From contig CM059622.1 of assembly GCA_030435675.1 (NCBI GenBank), positions 3,658,001 to 3,722,000 on the forward strand: a stretch of DNA of 64,000 nucleotides, written 5' to 3'. Positions 10,180 through 21,672 of the stretch are shown here, in pieces; within the stretch, counting starts at the first letter, position 1; the number at the start of each line of letters is the position of its first letter. The stretch comes from Steinernema hermaphroditum (Eukaryota; Nematoda; Chromadorea; Rhabditida; Steinernematidae). A model generated the notes under the pieces. It worked only from the letters and a program-made list of their open reading frames with translations, ran no database searches and was not told the DNA's origin. The position numbers and the translations under genes are program-made.

Positions 10180-11440
10180 TTATGCTCCCAGGCCAATTGC
10201 TTCTCTATGGTAACCACATAAAAAGAGGTCGGGAACCACTCATTGTGGATACGAGCCGTGTTTCATATTGCATTTGGAATTATGCATAAGGTCTGTCTGC
10301 CATAGCCATATCTTGAGATAAGTCGAATTGAGTGCATTACAAGGAAATTTATCAATTTCTATCACCCAATCACCAAGCTAATACGAACGATTAACAGTTT
10401 ACGATTTATTTGTGGAATCATCAACATTACAATGAGTCATAATTCTTGTTTGCGACCCATCTAAGCATGAAGATCCTCAGGGAACGCTCATATTCGAGCA
10501 ATTGGTCCCGATCCGGAGCTACTAACACCTCTTTTCCAACCACGCATGACAGAAGTCAGCAGGTCCGCTCGAAGATCGTCAAGCAACCGCGGCCGCCTCT
10601 CACCACTAAACAGAGTTGTCCGGAACCCGAAAACCCGAAACCGAACCCAAACCCGCCAGAAAGTGCACGGACGTTATAAACCGCATTAATATAGGAAGCG
10701 ATGACCGAATTATGCACTATTGCCGCATCATGAAGGAGAGTTTTTCCTCAGAAAAGCGGGTATTGGATAAACGACTGTTGAAATTATTTCTTTTTATCGG
10801 AGCTACTGAGGATATACCATTGTAAGTCAATCGCAATCCTCTTAAAAGGTATAGTGAAGAGTTCGCTTTTTAGTTATTATACCATATTAGCCGACGCCAC
10901 ATTATCTACTTCCGGGTTCATTGGATACCGCTTCCCACTTCCCACTTAACTGGAAGGAGTGGCGACCTCCTGGGAGGCATCTCCCAGTGAGATGAATACG
11001 ATACCGTCAGGGTGAACTTATGTGGCCTAAAGACTGAGCTCTTCTTTATCTCTTTTTAGAGGATTGCGACCGACTTGCAATCAGCAACGCCTTGGGGATG
11101 GGGGAGATGTCGAGGACTCAGACTCTCCCTCTTGAGGCAGTTTAGACACACCCCACATCCACAGTCCATCCGTTCTAGACAGTCAAAGAGACATGTCTTG
11201 CTAACGTCGGTGGTGTTGACGCCACCAGCGTTGCTCGAGGCAGGTCATGCTGTATCCGGGAAGGGGCCGTTCCTACAACTTGAAGCACAGCGTTCCCGAA
11301 TTCCACTGCAGTGCCAATGATCTGGTTGTTCTCATTTAGCATTTTATTTCCATAACAGCACATTTCACACTGCAGGACAGATATCATTGTTTCACGAAGA
11401 ATCCATCTCGATGGAGAGGATTTCTAGCAAATATCACGGT
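10180..11440. other. Spacer between copies B and C, with duplicated upstream sequence
   Basis: Holds a stretch at 10187-10255 (GCTTCTCTATGGTAACCACA then TAAAAAGAGG) that is repeated at 13391-13445, and 10775-10822 repeated at 13453-13502. These are remnants of duplicated gene-upstream DNA. 10615-10660 carries ACCCGAAAACCCGAAACCGA-type simple repeat. No independent gene was seen. Confidence 0.5.
10199..10255 (-). promoter_or_regulatory. Conserved putative promoter block of the lectin family
   Basis: About 110 bp upstream of the copy B start codon, the block TCTCTATGGTAACCACATAA followed by AAAG is conserved at 13396-13420 upstream of copy C. On the coding strand it offers an AT-rich CTTTTTATGTGG core. 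Conservation in two diverged copies suggests function, but it could be plain duplication residue. Confidence 0.35.
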
Positions 11441-11442
11441 AT

Positions 11443-12948
11443 TTACGATCCATTGTATGATCCAATTATGCAAACTATTCATGTAGTCATCCAACCACTT
11501 GCCGAATTCACATCAGCCCACACGCCACCCGACAATATTCTTACGAATATCTAAAAAAACTCTCTGAATTTCTGATCGTACATGTTCCGCAACTTCAGTT
11601 CCGTTCTCACTCTCGACGTTATTTGGCTCACCCGCATGGAAATTTGTGTAGGAGGGCACAGAGCCATCGGTCCATCAGAAGTTATCTTTGGCCCAAGCCA
11701 CTCCTTCGGGTATATGCAGGCCGATCATTGGATTGGTCGCCATTGACGCTGAATCTCAGAAAGGTAAGAATATTTGATCCTGTTTGCTCACCAACATCTT
11801 GGTTTTGCGCCGCGTTCTGAATCTTGACAGGCTCCGCTCCCTCATCTCTGCAGAATTGGTTGAGCTCTTTTTGGGTAGTTGGTAGGGGACTCTGCATTAT
11901 ATGTAGGATAATTGTACAGGAAAGAGCTACTTACAAGATTAACGACACCCAGGCACTGCTGGAAACTCTCCTTGTACGTGCAGTTCCCAGGACAGCACTG
12001 ACTCGTTCCAGAAATATGTGCCATACTTGACGGACAACAGACCGGTTTCCCATCAAAAACGCCTTTGAGTTCTGTGTCTTTAGGACAGCACATGTCCCGA
12101 TCGTCTTCTTTCTTCTGGAAGTTCTGTCCCCTCGGACAACAAGTAGGCAAACCGTCAGTTTCACCAAAGATTTTCCCATCGGGACAGCAGAAGGATGTTC
12201 CATTAGAGTACTTTCCACGCGATTCCACGGGGCACTTCTCTTCGTTGGAGCTGTCTCCTCCGCTTGGGCGACAACAGGTCGAGTCTTCCGAGATGCTTTC
12301 GTCCTCGGTTCATTTCACTAAATGGGAGTTTTAGTATGCTGAAACCATAAAGAGCTCACTTATGCAATCCGGATCGTTCAGTTTCTCGCAGATAGTGTGC
12401 TGAAATGTGCCATGATTTACCGTAATCTATGGACTCTTAAATGCATCCTCACTTACCAATTCCTTCATCTTTTCACAAAGTATTTTATGTTTTCCACAAT
12501 CGTCCGATTGGGAGAGCAGCTGTGCCACTAAAACAGCGATTAACATCAACAAAGTACAGTTCTACTCTACCGTCGAACTTCGGTGGATCGCCACAACGAT
12601 CGTTTTGAGTGTTGGTGTCCAACAAGTAGGTCTCCCGATTAGGTCCGCTTTTCTCCTGGAACCCTTTGAGACCATCGAGGAGCACACATATTTGGCCATC
12701 TTCGATGAGAAAAGCGATTTTGTCTTCCTGGAACGCTGTCAGAGCGCACTGAAGCTTGCCGGCTACAACTCCTTTGACGTCTCTCTTTCTGGCGATCAGT
12801 TCGTGGGGTGTGAGGGAATACCTCAGGCGGAGTGAATCCGTGGCATGAACGAGAAGCTGAAAGGTCTTGGGAAATAAGATAAGAAAAAGTGTTACATTGC
12901 AATACCCACCACTGAAGCAATGAAACGTCTTAGCCCAGAAGCAGCCAT
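11443..12948 (-). pseudogene. Copy C: CCP-repeat / C-type lectin-like gene with three in-frame UGA codons
   Basis: Full-length relative of copies B and D with all eight exons in phase: 12910-12948, 12571-12856, 12457-12527, 12360-12399, 11935-12317, 11792-11891, 11582-11748, 11443-11550 (398 codons). Signal peptide MAASGLRRFIASVLLVHA; N-terminal domain with RLRYSLTPHELIA; only 6 Cys-Cys pairs; lectin-like domain with WTDGSVPSYTNF and GEPNN. Three in-frame TGA codons interrupt it: 12310-12312 (where B and D have Cys), 11675-11677 (where B and D have Arg, CGA to TGA) and 11479-11481 (near the lectin C-terminus). No frameshift, TAA or TAG is present and splice sites are kept, so loss is recent or UGA is somehow tolerated. 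The last intron (11551-11581) is only 31 bp. I call it a young pseudogene. Confidence 0.7.
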
Positions 12949-13060
12949 TTCCTAGGAATGGGTTAGTATCGAGTCTCCACAGCTTTCGCATTTCTATAAT
13001 CCCATCAGTTTCCATGGAAGCTTGGAGGCTTCGAGACAACGACGCCTCCGACGTCATTAA

Positions 13061-13867
13061 AGTTTGCGATGAGATTGCATTCGGTTCCGGTTCCGATTCC
13101 GTCTTTTCCGGCTTTTTCGCGCCGGAATTTGGGATAAAACTGCACAGAATTGGGGATTTGGGATTTAGAAAAATCATCAATTCGGTGGACTTCACGAAAC
13201 CTCAATAAAGACTGGCAAAGTCTTAGTTTAGATTCGCCATTATGCCAATTTACATCGGCCGGAGCAAGTAAACTTTTCCTCAATTCATTCTTTTCTCGTA
13301 CCTTCGTCACTTTCGGGGTTTTCACTCGATTTCTGTCTGTATTAGGTGATTTTTATCACGAGTTCAAATCGATTAGTGGCATGGCATTTTGCTTCTCTAT
13401 GATAACCACATAAAAAGCGGACTGAAGCCACTTATTATGGATACGAATATTGAATAAAAATTATTGAAATCATTTCTTTTTCTCAGAGCTATCGAAGATA
13501 TACCTGAACGAAAAATGATTTATAAGATTAGATCATTGGAATTATAAGCAAATATACGAACGCGTCCTAGTCATATCAAAATAGTGGAAGAATCTCTATT
13601 CATTTATGCTGTTTCACACTTTATTTATTTTTTCATTTTCTGAAGATCGATTATCCTTGTAGCCAACATTTTATTAAGCGTTCGTCTCCAGATTGTGGTC
13701 ATGGAGCTTGAAGATGATCCAGTAAGCAACACATTAATACGTAAAGTTGATATCTCACGATATACAGTACAAAGCACAAATCACGCATTTTGACAATCAA
13801 ATGATACAGATAACCAATCGTACAATACAAATTATCTGATAAAATATAAAATATAAAACGGCTCAAA
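13061..13867. other. Spacer between copies C and D
   Basis: Contains duplicated lectin-family upstream sequence (13391-13510). The remainder is AT-rich with no gene recognised. Confidence 0.5.
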
Positions 13868-16800
13868 TTATACGCCGTCGTACGCTGCCATACAAACCAG
13901 GATACCGCGCAGGCCCAGCCAGGCGGGTGTACCGTTTACGTCAAGCCACTGACCAAGGCCATTCAGTCGGACGAAATACTAAGAGCAAATATTAGTCAGA
14001 AGTTGTTTTTTTGGCTCTCGTCTACCTCTGGTCCCTGCGCGGGTGCTGATATTCCGATTAAGTTGTTCGGTTCACCGGGGACGAAATTCGTATATGAAGG
14101 TTTCGACCCATCAGAGACCCATCGGAAACCGCCTTTGCTCCAAGCCTTGCCTTCGGGTATCTGCAGTCCAATTACTGCTGTGGGAGAAAGGCGTTCTAAA
14201 GCGATGATTACAGTTAAAGAATGAGTGAGGTGAGGTACGAATTATTCCATTTTGTTCGTTGTTTTCAATCTTGACGGGCTCGCCATGATACCGTTTGCAG
14301 TGGTCGTTTATTTGAGTTTGATTTTGTACTGGTATGTTATCCTGCAATAGTGTAATAGCGTAGAGTGCTGTAGAGTGAAACCTACGAGAGGAACGAATGC
14401 CAGGCATTTTCTGAAGCCCCAGTAGTAGGTGAACCCTTGTGGACAGCAAATCGCCGTTCCCTCAGCGCGCGTCATGGATTTGGGACAGCAAACGGGTCTT
14501 TGGTTTTGCATTCCTTTAAATTCGGTTCCGTTGGGACAGCAAGCGTATTCTCCGTAGTGTATCTTTGAGATGATCTTTCCTTTAGGGCAGCAGTACACTA
14601 TTCCGTCCAGAACATCAGCAAGATATTCTCCCTTCGGACAGCACACGGCCCACTGGCCATGCAAACCACCGACTTCCTGGTCTTCCGGGCAACAAGATCC
14701 CTTCACAGGACAGCAAACTTCATCTGAGCCGTGCTTCGCAGGATAGTATTCTTCACAGCAACTCCGTTTTCCTTTGAAGTTGATCGCTCGCTCCGCTGGA
14801 CAGCACCAATCCGCTCCATTCCTAACCTTTATGAATTTCTGTCCCTTCGGGCAACAAGTAGCCCGTCCTTCAAAGATGTCAGAGACTACGGTACCCCCTG
14901 GACAGCAGGTTCCCTTTTGAGGACAGCAGAGTTCATCTCCGTTCTCGCCTTTTCCAGGGAAAGTGTTCTTCGGACAGCAAACTTCTTTTCCGTCTTTTTG
15001 CTTCATGACGTAACAGCATTTTTTGGCGCCATTGACCTTCTTTTGACCATTGAGACAGCACACGGCCTTGTTCCCGTCAGCTCCACCGACTTCGTATCCT
15101 GGAGCGCAGCATGTGTCTTTTTCTGGACAACACACTTCTTTTCCTCCGTATTTCCCGGGGAAGGTGTTCTTCGGACAGCAAACGTCTCTTCCTTTGTCTT
15201 TGATCGCCCAGCAACAACTTGAAGATCCATCCAGAACCGCCTGCCCCGAAGGACAGCAGAGGTCCTTTCCGTTGAGTACCTTCTGGAAGGTTTGTCCCTT
15301 CGAACAACAAGTGACTCGTCCCTCATGAGTGCCAGAGACTACAGTACCGCCTGGACAACAGGTTGCCCTTTGCGGACAGCAGAGTTCATCTCCATCGGCA
15401 CTCTTTCCAGGGAAAGTGTTCTTCGGGCAGCAAACTTCTTTTCCGTCCTTCTGTTTGATGGCGTAACAGCATTCTTTGGCGCCATTTATACTCTTCTGCC
15501 CTTGAGGACAAGTCGCTGAAACGCGCACTATTTACTTTTTCGTTCTGAGTGACTTACGCGCAACAATACATGATGGAATGTCGGCTTTCGTCTTGCAGTG
15601 CTCGCTCTAAAACACATAACTATGTGATTATGTCGCTCGACTGTATAAGAATCTGCCTTTCAATGTGAGGTTACTGTACTTTTACGCGTTCTACTCCACA
15701 TCGATTGATTGCAGCAGGATATTGCAGTCCCTCCCCATGGCACGAAAAGTGCAAAGTCAACTTCTCTGGAGAGCTTCTGGTGCAATGGCGTTTCACCGTC
15801 AAACCTGGTCAATCTGAATCCTCTGAACTGCTCTGTTTATACTTCTCATGTAGAGACTGTGAAACGCGCATAAAGAATCATCATTGCCACGCGACTGATA
15901 TTATACAGGGTGTTCAAAGCCAGCGCGCGCTATACACTTTAGTAGGGTTCTTTGGAACAGGTTATGAAGGCACGGGTTTCCCTTTGAACTTCTCCTCTAC
16001 CACCCTTTGACCCTTATTAGTACTAATGACTGCCAGAAAATATTTGGAACAAGGAAGGGGCTGTGAGCCGCGGAGGTTCCGATCGACTCATTTTCCACTC
16101 GGACTATTCTCTTCGCCTCCCTCAAGACCGAAATCGGAAGTACAAGACTGTCGCCGCCTGGGGTCGGCACACTCCTTGTTCCTTTTGATCTGAAGTGCCT
16201 TATTCTACTTATTTTAACATTAAAGGGGTGGTATTAAACATGAATGAATGGGCCTATGGATCGTGGTCCACATCCATGTTTTATACCTACCTTTTCTTTG
16301 CAAAACAGTAAGGCTTTTTCAGTACGACTGGTTGTAACAGGTCGTATTCGACAGGATTTGGGATTTGGCCATTCATCTTTTGTGATTTTGATGGATTCTT
16401 TTCCCTTTCTATTCCTCAGCGATGTTCTGCACCGACTGTCCAGGGAATTAAGCCCTTTCTCTAAGTGTTCATCGTTCACTTCGAGCATATCTGCGAGTTC
16501 TTGAAAGTGAAGCAACATCAACAACGATTGGCATGAACCGATCGGCTAGCCGTTCAACCGAATAGTGGAAGTCCGAGCCGATCCGTTAACCGGTTGACAG
16601 CTCGGACTCTTCGTTTAGTGTATCTCGGTGAGGTCGCTTGTGATCGCTTAGAAAAACTAATCTTGATGACAACTTAAAGCAATCATCTCAGTGTTTCTTG
16701 TTCGATTTGTTCAATACATGGTCACTCTTTCAAATTCACTATTAAAGAACTCACCAATTTCCTCAATTTATCACACATTTCCGGCTCCAGCTCACACTTT

Positions 16801-17271
16801 TCGAACGCCACAAACTTCCTCACTAGAGAGTCTCACTCATATTAGTCCTTCACAATGACCATACCGTCTATTTTCGACGGATCCATACATTGATTGTCGT
16901 TCTGTGTGCTGTTGTCCAATAGGTATGTTTCGATCTTTTCCGATCCTTGTTCGAATCCCACAAGACCGTCAAGGACCACACACCGCATTCCATCCGCTAC
17001 GGTTTCGACGGAAAAGGCGATTTTGTTTTCGCGGAATGCGTGGAGCATGCATTCGGACTTGTTGGCGACGATTGCTTTGTTGCCTTTGGACGTGGCGATG
17101 AGCCCATGGGGCGATAGGGAGTACCTTATTTGCAAGGCCACTGCGACAGACAGAAGGATCTAAATTTTGAGTGGCAAAACTCTTAAACTAATGTTCTGGA
17201 GGCCTTTCGTCAAACAATTACGACTAGCATACCCCTAGATACAAGAGACGACCGATCCAGCAGCCACACAT
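13868..17271 (-). CDS. Copy D: secreted CCP-repeat / C-type lectin-like protein, 654 aa, intact, expanded repeats
   Basis: Exons 17233-17271, 16865-17159, 16755-16822, 15558-15606, 14386-15515, 14239-14341, 14026-14195 and 13868-13978; total 1,965 nt with all phases compatible. Signal peptide MCGCWIGRLLYLGILLSVAV; N-terminal domain about residues 23-112 (IRYSLSPHGLIA, SECMLHAFRENKIAF); Cys linker; then residues 151-527 with 25 Cys-Cys pairs, more than twice copy B. Units such as VCCPKNTFPGK recur three times, showing internal duplication. Residues 528-654 are the lectin-like domain (WVSDGSKPSYTNF, GEPNN, GQWLDVN, GILVC). Intron 4 (15607-16754, 1,148 bp) is far longer than all others. The 3' exons and an intron are nearly identical to copy B. 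Role unknown; extracellular matrix, cuticle or immune binding are possibilities. Confidence 0.85.
15607..16754 (-). other. Large intron of copy D
   Basis: About 1.15 kb against 42-75 bp for the other introns of this gene, apart from the first. It contains an open minus-strand frame (16234-16524) with no recognisable domain and a short CCGATCGGCTAGCC / GAGCCGATCC inverted-type stretch near 16538-16600. A decayed insertion is likely; no ends were found. Confidence 0.45.
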
Positions 17272-17279
17272 TGCACTAA

Positions 17280-18080
17280 ATGAATTTTAATGTGTTTGAG
17301 GCGAGTCTCTCACTTTGGAAACCGCCGAGTTTTTAGTGGTCGATATCGTCCTTTTGCAGAGATTCATGGAAACGACACCAAAACCAATCCGTTTGTGTTC
17401 AACATTCCGCCTCCACACGAAATTGATTGTCATGAATGATATTGGACTATATACGTGAACTTGTTTTGAAATCCATTAGGCACGTTTTCGACGGCACAAA
17501 CACAAAAACTTCAAAAAGGCGTCGTCTCCGTTTCGAAAATGGAAAAAATCTGAAATTACGATAGTCTGATGGTCCCAACACGAGCACATTGCATAACCAT
17601 TTCTGTGAACCACCTTCAGAAGTCATGGCGCGATGCCCAAGTCAACTCTTCTTGTTTTCAGCCTCACCCGTGGAGACTGCGAAGTAAGTGTGACATGGTC
17701 CCAGCAGTCAAGTCTATAGTGAAAACTGTAGGCGTCTATATAGGTTCAGTCTTCGACTCTGTTTGGAGCTGAAAGAGACTTGAGCAGTTCATTTACGTTT
17801 TGGACGGGGGCGGAGGCAGCCGCTTCCTTCGCTCGCTCTTATTTGCAGCTGACGGGGTTGGTTGTGCAGACCCTTGAACCGTACTGCGCATTTGGTCGAT
17901 AATTCCCGTTTTGATTCTTTTGTGTGTCCGTTTCTTGGTTACTCTTTTTGGACACTTTTCGTCAAGTTTAAAGGGCTGTTCTCGCTAGTTTTTTGAGTGC
18001 TCATTATCGTGCATAATTACAGGCGCGTTTGATTCTCGCTTTACCACGACGAATACAGCAGTGTATTTATCTGCTTTTGG
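17280..18080. other. Intergenic between copy D and alh-8-like gene
   Basis: Divergent promoter region. No gene, repeat or RNA was recognised. Confidence 0.5.
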
Positions 18081-18090
18081 ATCATTTCAG
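18081..18090 (+). promoter_or_regulatory. Splice-acceptor-like site before the MMSDH start codon
   Basis: ATCATTTCAG ends 17 bases before the ATG at 18108. With no upstream coding exon, it is best read as a spliced-leader trans-splice site or the end of a 5' UTR intron. Confidence 0.5.
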
Positions 18091-18107
18091 AGGAAAACGC
18101 GGCAACC

Positions 18108-19852
18108 ATGTTGTCACGTCTAGCTGTTTTGTCCACGCGAAGCATCGCGACATCACGAGTGGCTTTGGGCAGTCAAGAGACTGTGAAACTCTGGATCGAC
18201 AACAAGCCGGTTGAGTCGAAGACCAACAAGTGGATTGATCTTACAAATCCGGTAAGTGAGTCGCTGATGTGATGAACCTGATGTACCGTGTATAGGCAAC
18301 CAATGAAGTCATCGCTCGCGTCCCTCAAGCCACTCAGCAAGAGATGCAGGCCGCGGTTGAGTCCTGCAAACGTGCTTTCCACTCGTGGAAGAACACCTCA
18401 ATTCTCACCCGACAGCAGACGATGTTCACACTTCAAGCACTTATCCGCCGCGATTTGAAGAAGTTGGCCGAGAACATCACCATGGAACTAGGAAAAACTC
18501 TTCCTGATTCAGAAGGAGATGTCATCCGCGGTCTGCAAGTTGTGGAGCATGCCTGCAGTGCTGCCACCTTACTTCTTGGTGAAACAATGCCAAAGTACGA
18601 CAGTCATTTGTCTATTAACTAATTGAAGCTGTTTTTCCAGTATTTCGAAGGATATGGACACCTACAGTCTTCGGCTTCCCATTGGAGTCACCGCCGGCAT
18701 CACTCCATTCAACTTCCCTGCTATGATTCCGTTGTGGATGTTCCCGCTTTCCCTCGTTGCTGGCAACACGATGGTTCTTAAGCCCTCGGAGCAAGATCCT
18801 GGAGTGTGTATGATGCTCATGGAGCTTGCCAAGGAAGCAGGAGTTCCTGATGGTGTCGTAAATGTTGTCCATGGCACGCACGACTCCGTCAACTTCATCT
18901 GTGACAACCCAGATATTCAAGCCATTTCCTTTGTCGGCAGTGACCAAGCTGTAAGCAACTTGACCCCTTACATAGAATTATAAGAATTGTTCAGGGCAAA
19001 CACATATACACACGCGGATCCAAGAATGGAAAACGCGTTCAGTCGAACATGGGAGCGAAGAATCATGGTGTCATTATGCCTGATGCCAACAAAGAGACCA
19101 CTCTTAATCAGCTCACCGCTGCTGCTTTCGGAGCTGCTGGTCAACGTTGCATGGCCCTCACTACTGCAGTTTTCGTCGGAGAGTCTCGCAAATGGATCCC
19201 CGACATTCTTGAAAAGGCCAAGAAGCTTCGCGTGGATGTCGGGTGGAAACCCGACACTGACATTGGACCTCTGATCTCGCCGGCTGCTAAGAACCGCGTC
19301 CTTGGATTGATTAAGTCAGCGAAGAAGGAAGGCGCTAACGTCATCCTCGACGGATCGAACTGCGTTGTAAAAGGATTCGAAAACGGCAACTTTGTTGGGC
19401 CTACCATCATCACTGGAGTCAAGCCTAGCATGACTTGCTACAAGGTACATAGTGATTTTGCAGATAAGCTTTTAATTTGTCTGTTCTAGGAAGAAATATT
19501 CGGCCCCGTTCTCTGTATCGTTGAAGTTGAAACACTCGACGAAGCCATTGATCTCATCAATCGCAATCCCTACGGAAACGGCACTGCTATCTTTACCACC
19601 AACGGCATCACGGCTCGCCGCTTCACTAACCTGATCGATGTTGGTCAGGTCGGGATCAACGTTCCCATCCCAGTCCCACTCCCGACATTCTCCTTCACTG
19701 GAAGTCGTGGCAGCTTCATCGGAGACCAGAACTTCTATGGCAAGGCTGGCCTCAACTTCTACACTCAACTCAAGACGGTTACCCAGTTCTGGCGGTCAGA
19801 GGATGCTTCTCCCGAAGCAAAGCCTCAGCTTGCTTTCCCCCAGCTGAAGTAA
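18108..19852 (+). CDS. alh-8: Methylmalonate-semialdehyde dehydrogenase (acylating), mitochondrial
   Basis: Oxidatively decarboxylates methylmalonate and malonate semialdehydes to propionyl- and acetyl-CoA in valine and thymine catabolism, in the mitochondrial matrix. Exons 18108-18251, 18296-18594, 18641-18950, 18995-19444 and 19490-19852 give 521 aa, close to the usual 520-535. The N-terminus ([19 protein letters not shown]) looks like a mitochondrial presequence. The ALDH fold is seen from [12 protein letters not shown] onward: [39 protein letters not shown], the catalytic-cysteine segment GAAGQRCMA (Cys303) and [15 protein letters not shown], ending [17 protein letters not shown], typical of this family and not of other ALDHs. 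Introns are 44-50 bp. The start codon follows a TTTCAG. It appears intact. Confidence 0.97.
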
Positions 19853-20358
19853 GTGAGCTCTATTCAAATGTAGTAATATCTATGTAATAAATTGTGTCTC
19901 TCTGTTTGAGCGTTGTGTTCTTCGTCTCCGTTCTGTCGGGACGTTCTTTTATGTTGTGTGGATTGTAGCGAGTGTAATAGATCAGGTTCTTCATTGGTTA
20001 CAACAGTCCGATTGGCAAGCACCACTTCCTCTAGTCCTCAATTTCGACTACTTGGCGAAGTGATCGATCGTTTATTCCTGTCGCTGGCGATCGGTAGCTG
20101 GATCCTCGTAAGACTTTTGTCATTGCGGACAATTCGAAAGCCGCGGAGGCTGATTAGCCTCCGGCGTAGAAGAGTAGACGCAGAAGGCATGCCATTCCGC
20201 TTTGCTCGCCTTTTCTAGTCAGCTTTTAAAGAGGACGCGTAACTCGGTGGGTATTTATGACGTACGTCGTTCTCACAATTTCAAAAAAACACGCACAGTA
20301 CCGGTAGATTTTATTCTTATGACCAGTAGGACGAATATTCAGATTGAAGACTAAGGAC

Positions 20359-21672
20359 TCAGGGGTTGACTTCGCGGTTCACAGGTCGTTCGATGTTATT
20401 GGCTTTGATTTCCTCGGAGGCGCTGTTGTCGACACTCTTTGTGACAGAAGTGTGAACGGATGACGGTGGTGGGTCGCATTCCCAATCGTAGTTCTGGTTC
20501 ATATCGATGTTGTTTTCTTCGCAGATCTGTATCATATGCATTTTGGTCAAAAGTAAAGGAAGGAATGCTTACCTGAGCAAGCAGTTTGATAAATTCACCA
20601 TAAGGAGGCTGCGACTCGAAGGACAGTTTGTCCACCAAGCTTAGTAGTTCGTCAAACTGCTTCGGTAAAGCGCCAAGCAGGGCCGGCCGAAAGTCGCCAC
20701 GACAAGCCAGCTTGCATTCGAAAACTTTCTGCCGATCTGAAAAATGATGCACTGTTTCGAAAATTTGTTTAGTTTTAGGCGTACCTGTGACCATGCGCCA
20801 AGGAAGGCTGCCTTTTGAGATTTCGATTAGCATGTAGAGCCAGCTTTCCATGTCATCCTTCCTTCCGAGATCTTGACGACGATGTGCTTGGAGGGAGCCG
20901 TAGCGAGTAGTTCCGCGCCATCCGATGTCCTTGCGTGGGGGAATCAAGTTCTTACTTTTATCGATATACTTTCTTGATAAGCCAAAGTCGAACATGTATA
21001 TGAGGCGTTGAGTACTTTCTTCACGTCGCCCGACACCGAAATTTCCAGCCTTTATGTCGCGGCTCAGAAAACCTGAAGAATCGCACATTACAGGCAGGAA
21101 AGTGTGCGAACTCGTACCGAGTGTATGGAGTTCTTCGATCGCGGAACACGTCTGCATGCCCACGCGGGCAGCGGTGCCGAGTGAGAAGTGCCGGTCGGGC
21201 TGTTCGTTGCGCAGCTTATTGAGATCTTTGTCGAGAAGAGTCGTCACGATGAACATGTATTCGTTGGCGATACGGCCGATGGTCACCAGCTCGCAGAAGT
21301 GCTTGCAGTGCTTCACGTTAGCGGCCTTCAGCACGGATATTTCAATCTTGAGCATTGTCTTGCTCCACTTCTCCGCTTTACATGCATATTTTCTGAAAGA
21401 GTACGCAATTGCCATTGATAGGAAAAGTGCGCCACTCACCTCTTCGCATCAACAGCTTGACATTCGAACACCGTCCCGTAACCACCCTCGCCAATTATCG
21501 TGTTTAACCGGAACTGCCGCTGATCGTCAGCGCGGACGGCTTCGCCTACTATTGGTAATTGATCCTTAGGCGACTTCGCGTCCTTCGACGTTTGCTCCCG
21601 CAGCTTCTTTGATTCTTTCAGGTCCAGTCGCGGGTTCGGAACTTCTTGCGGTTTCTCCAGATCTGCAGTCAT
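20359..21672 (-). CDS. CK1/TTBK-type protein kinase (worm-expanded group), 375 aa
   Basis: Serine/threonine kinase. Exons 21440-21672, 21118-21392, 20785-21072, 20573-20736 and 20359-20526, all in phase. A basic N-terminal tail precedes the kinase domain from about residue 54: glycine loop IGEGGYGTVFEC (59-71), ATP-anchoring Lys83 in YACKAEKW, catalytic loop LSRDIKAGNF with Asp175, DFG at 198-200 (FDFGLSRKY), then GTTRYGSLQAHRRQDLGRKD and WLYMLIEISKGSLPW. The HRD histidine is replaced by Ser (SRD), as in many nematode kinases of this group, many of which are germline or sperm enriched (family knowledge). The protein ends with a short acidic/Ser tail. It lies 290 bp downstream of the helicase stop on the same strand, so co-transcription is possible. 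Confidence 0.9.

Noticed and set aside
11443..12948. Selenocysteine reading of the UGA at a conserved Cys position in copy C
   Set aside because: Two further UGAs stand at non-Cys positions and no SECIS-like structure was evident; nematodes are known for very few selenoproteins.
16234..16524. Minus-strand frame of 96 codons in the large intron of copy D
   Set aside because: No recognisable domain and no splice sites linking it to the gene; could be a relic of inserted DNA.
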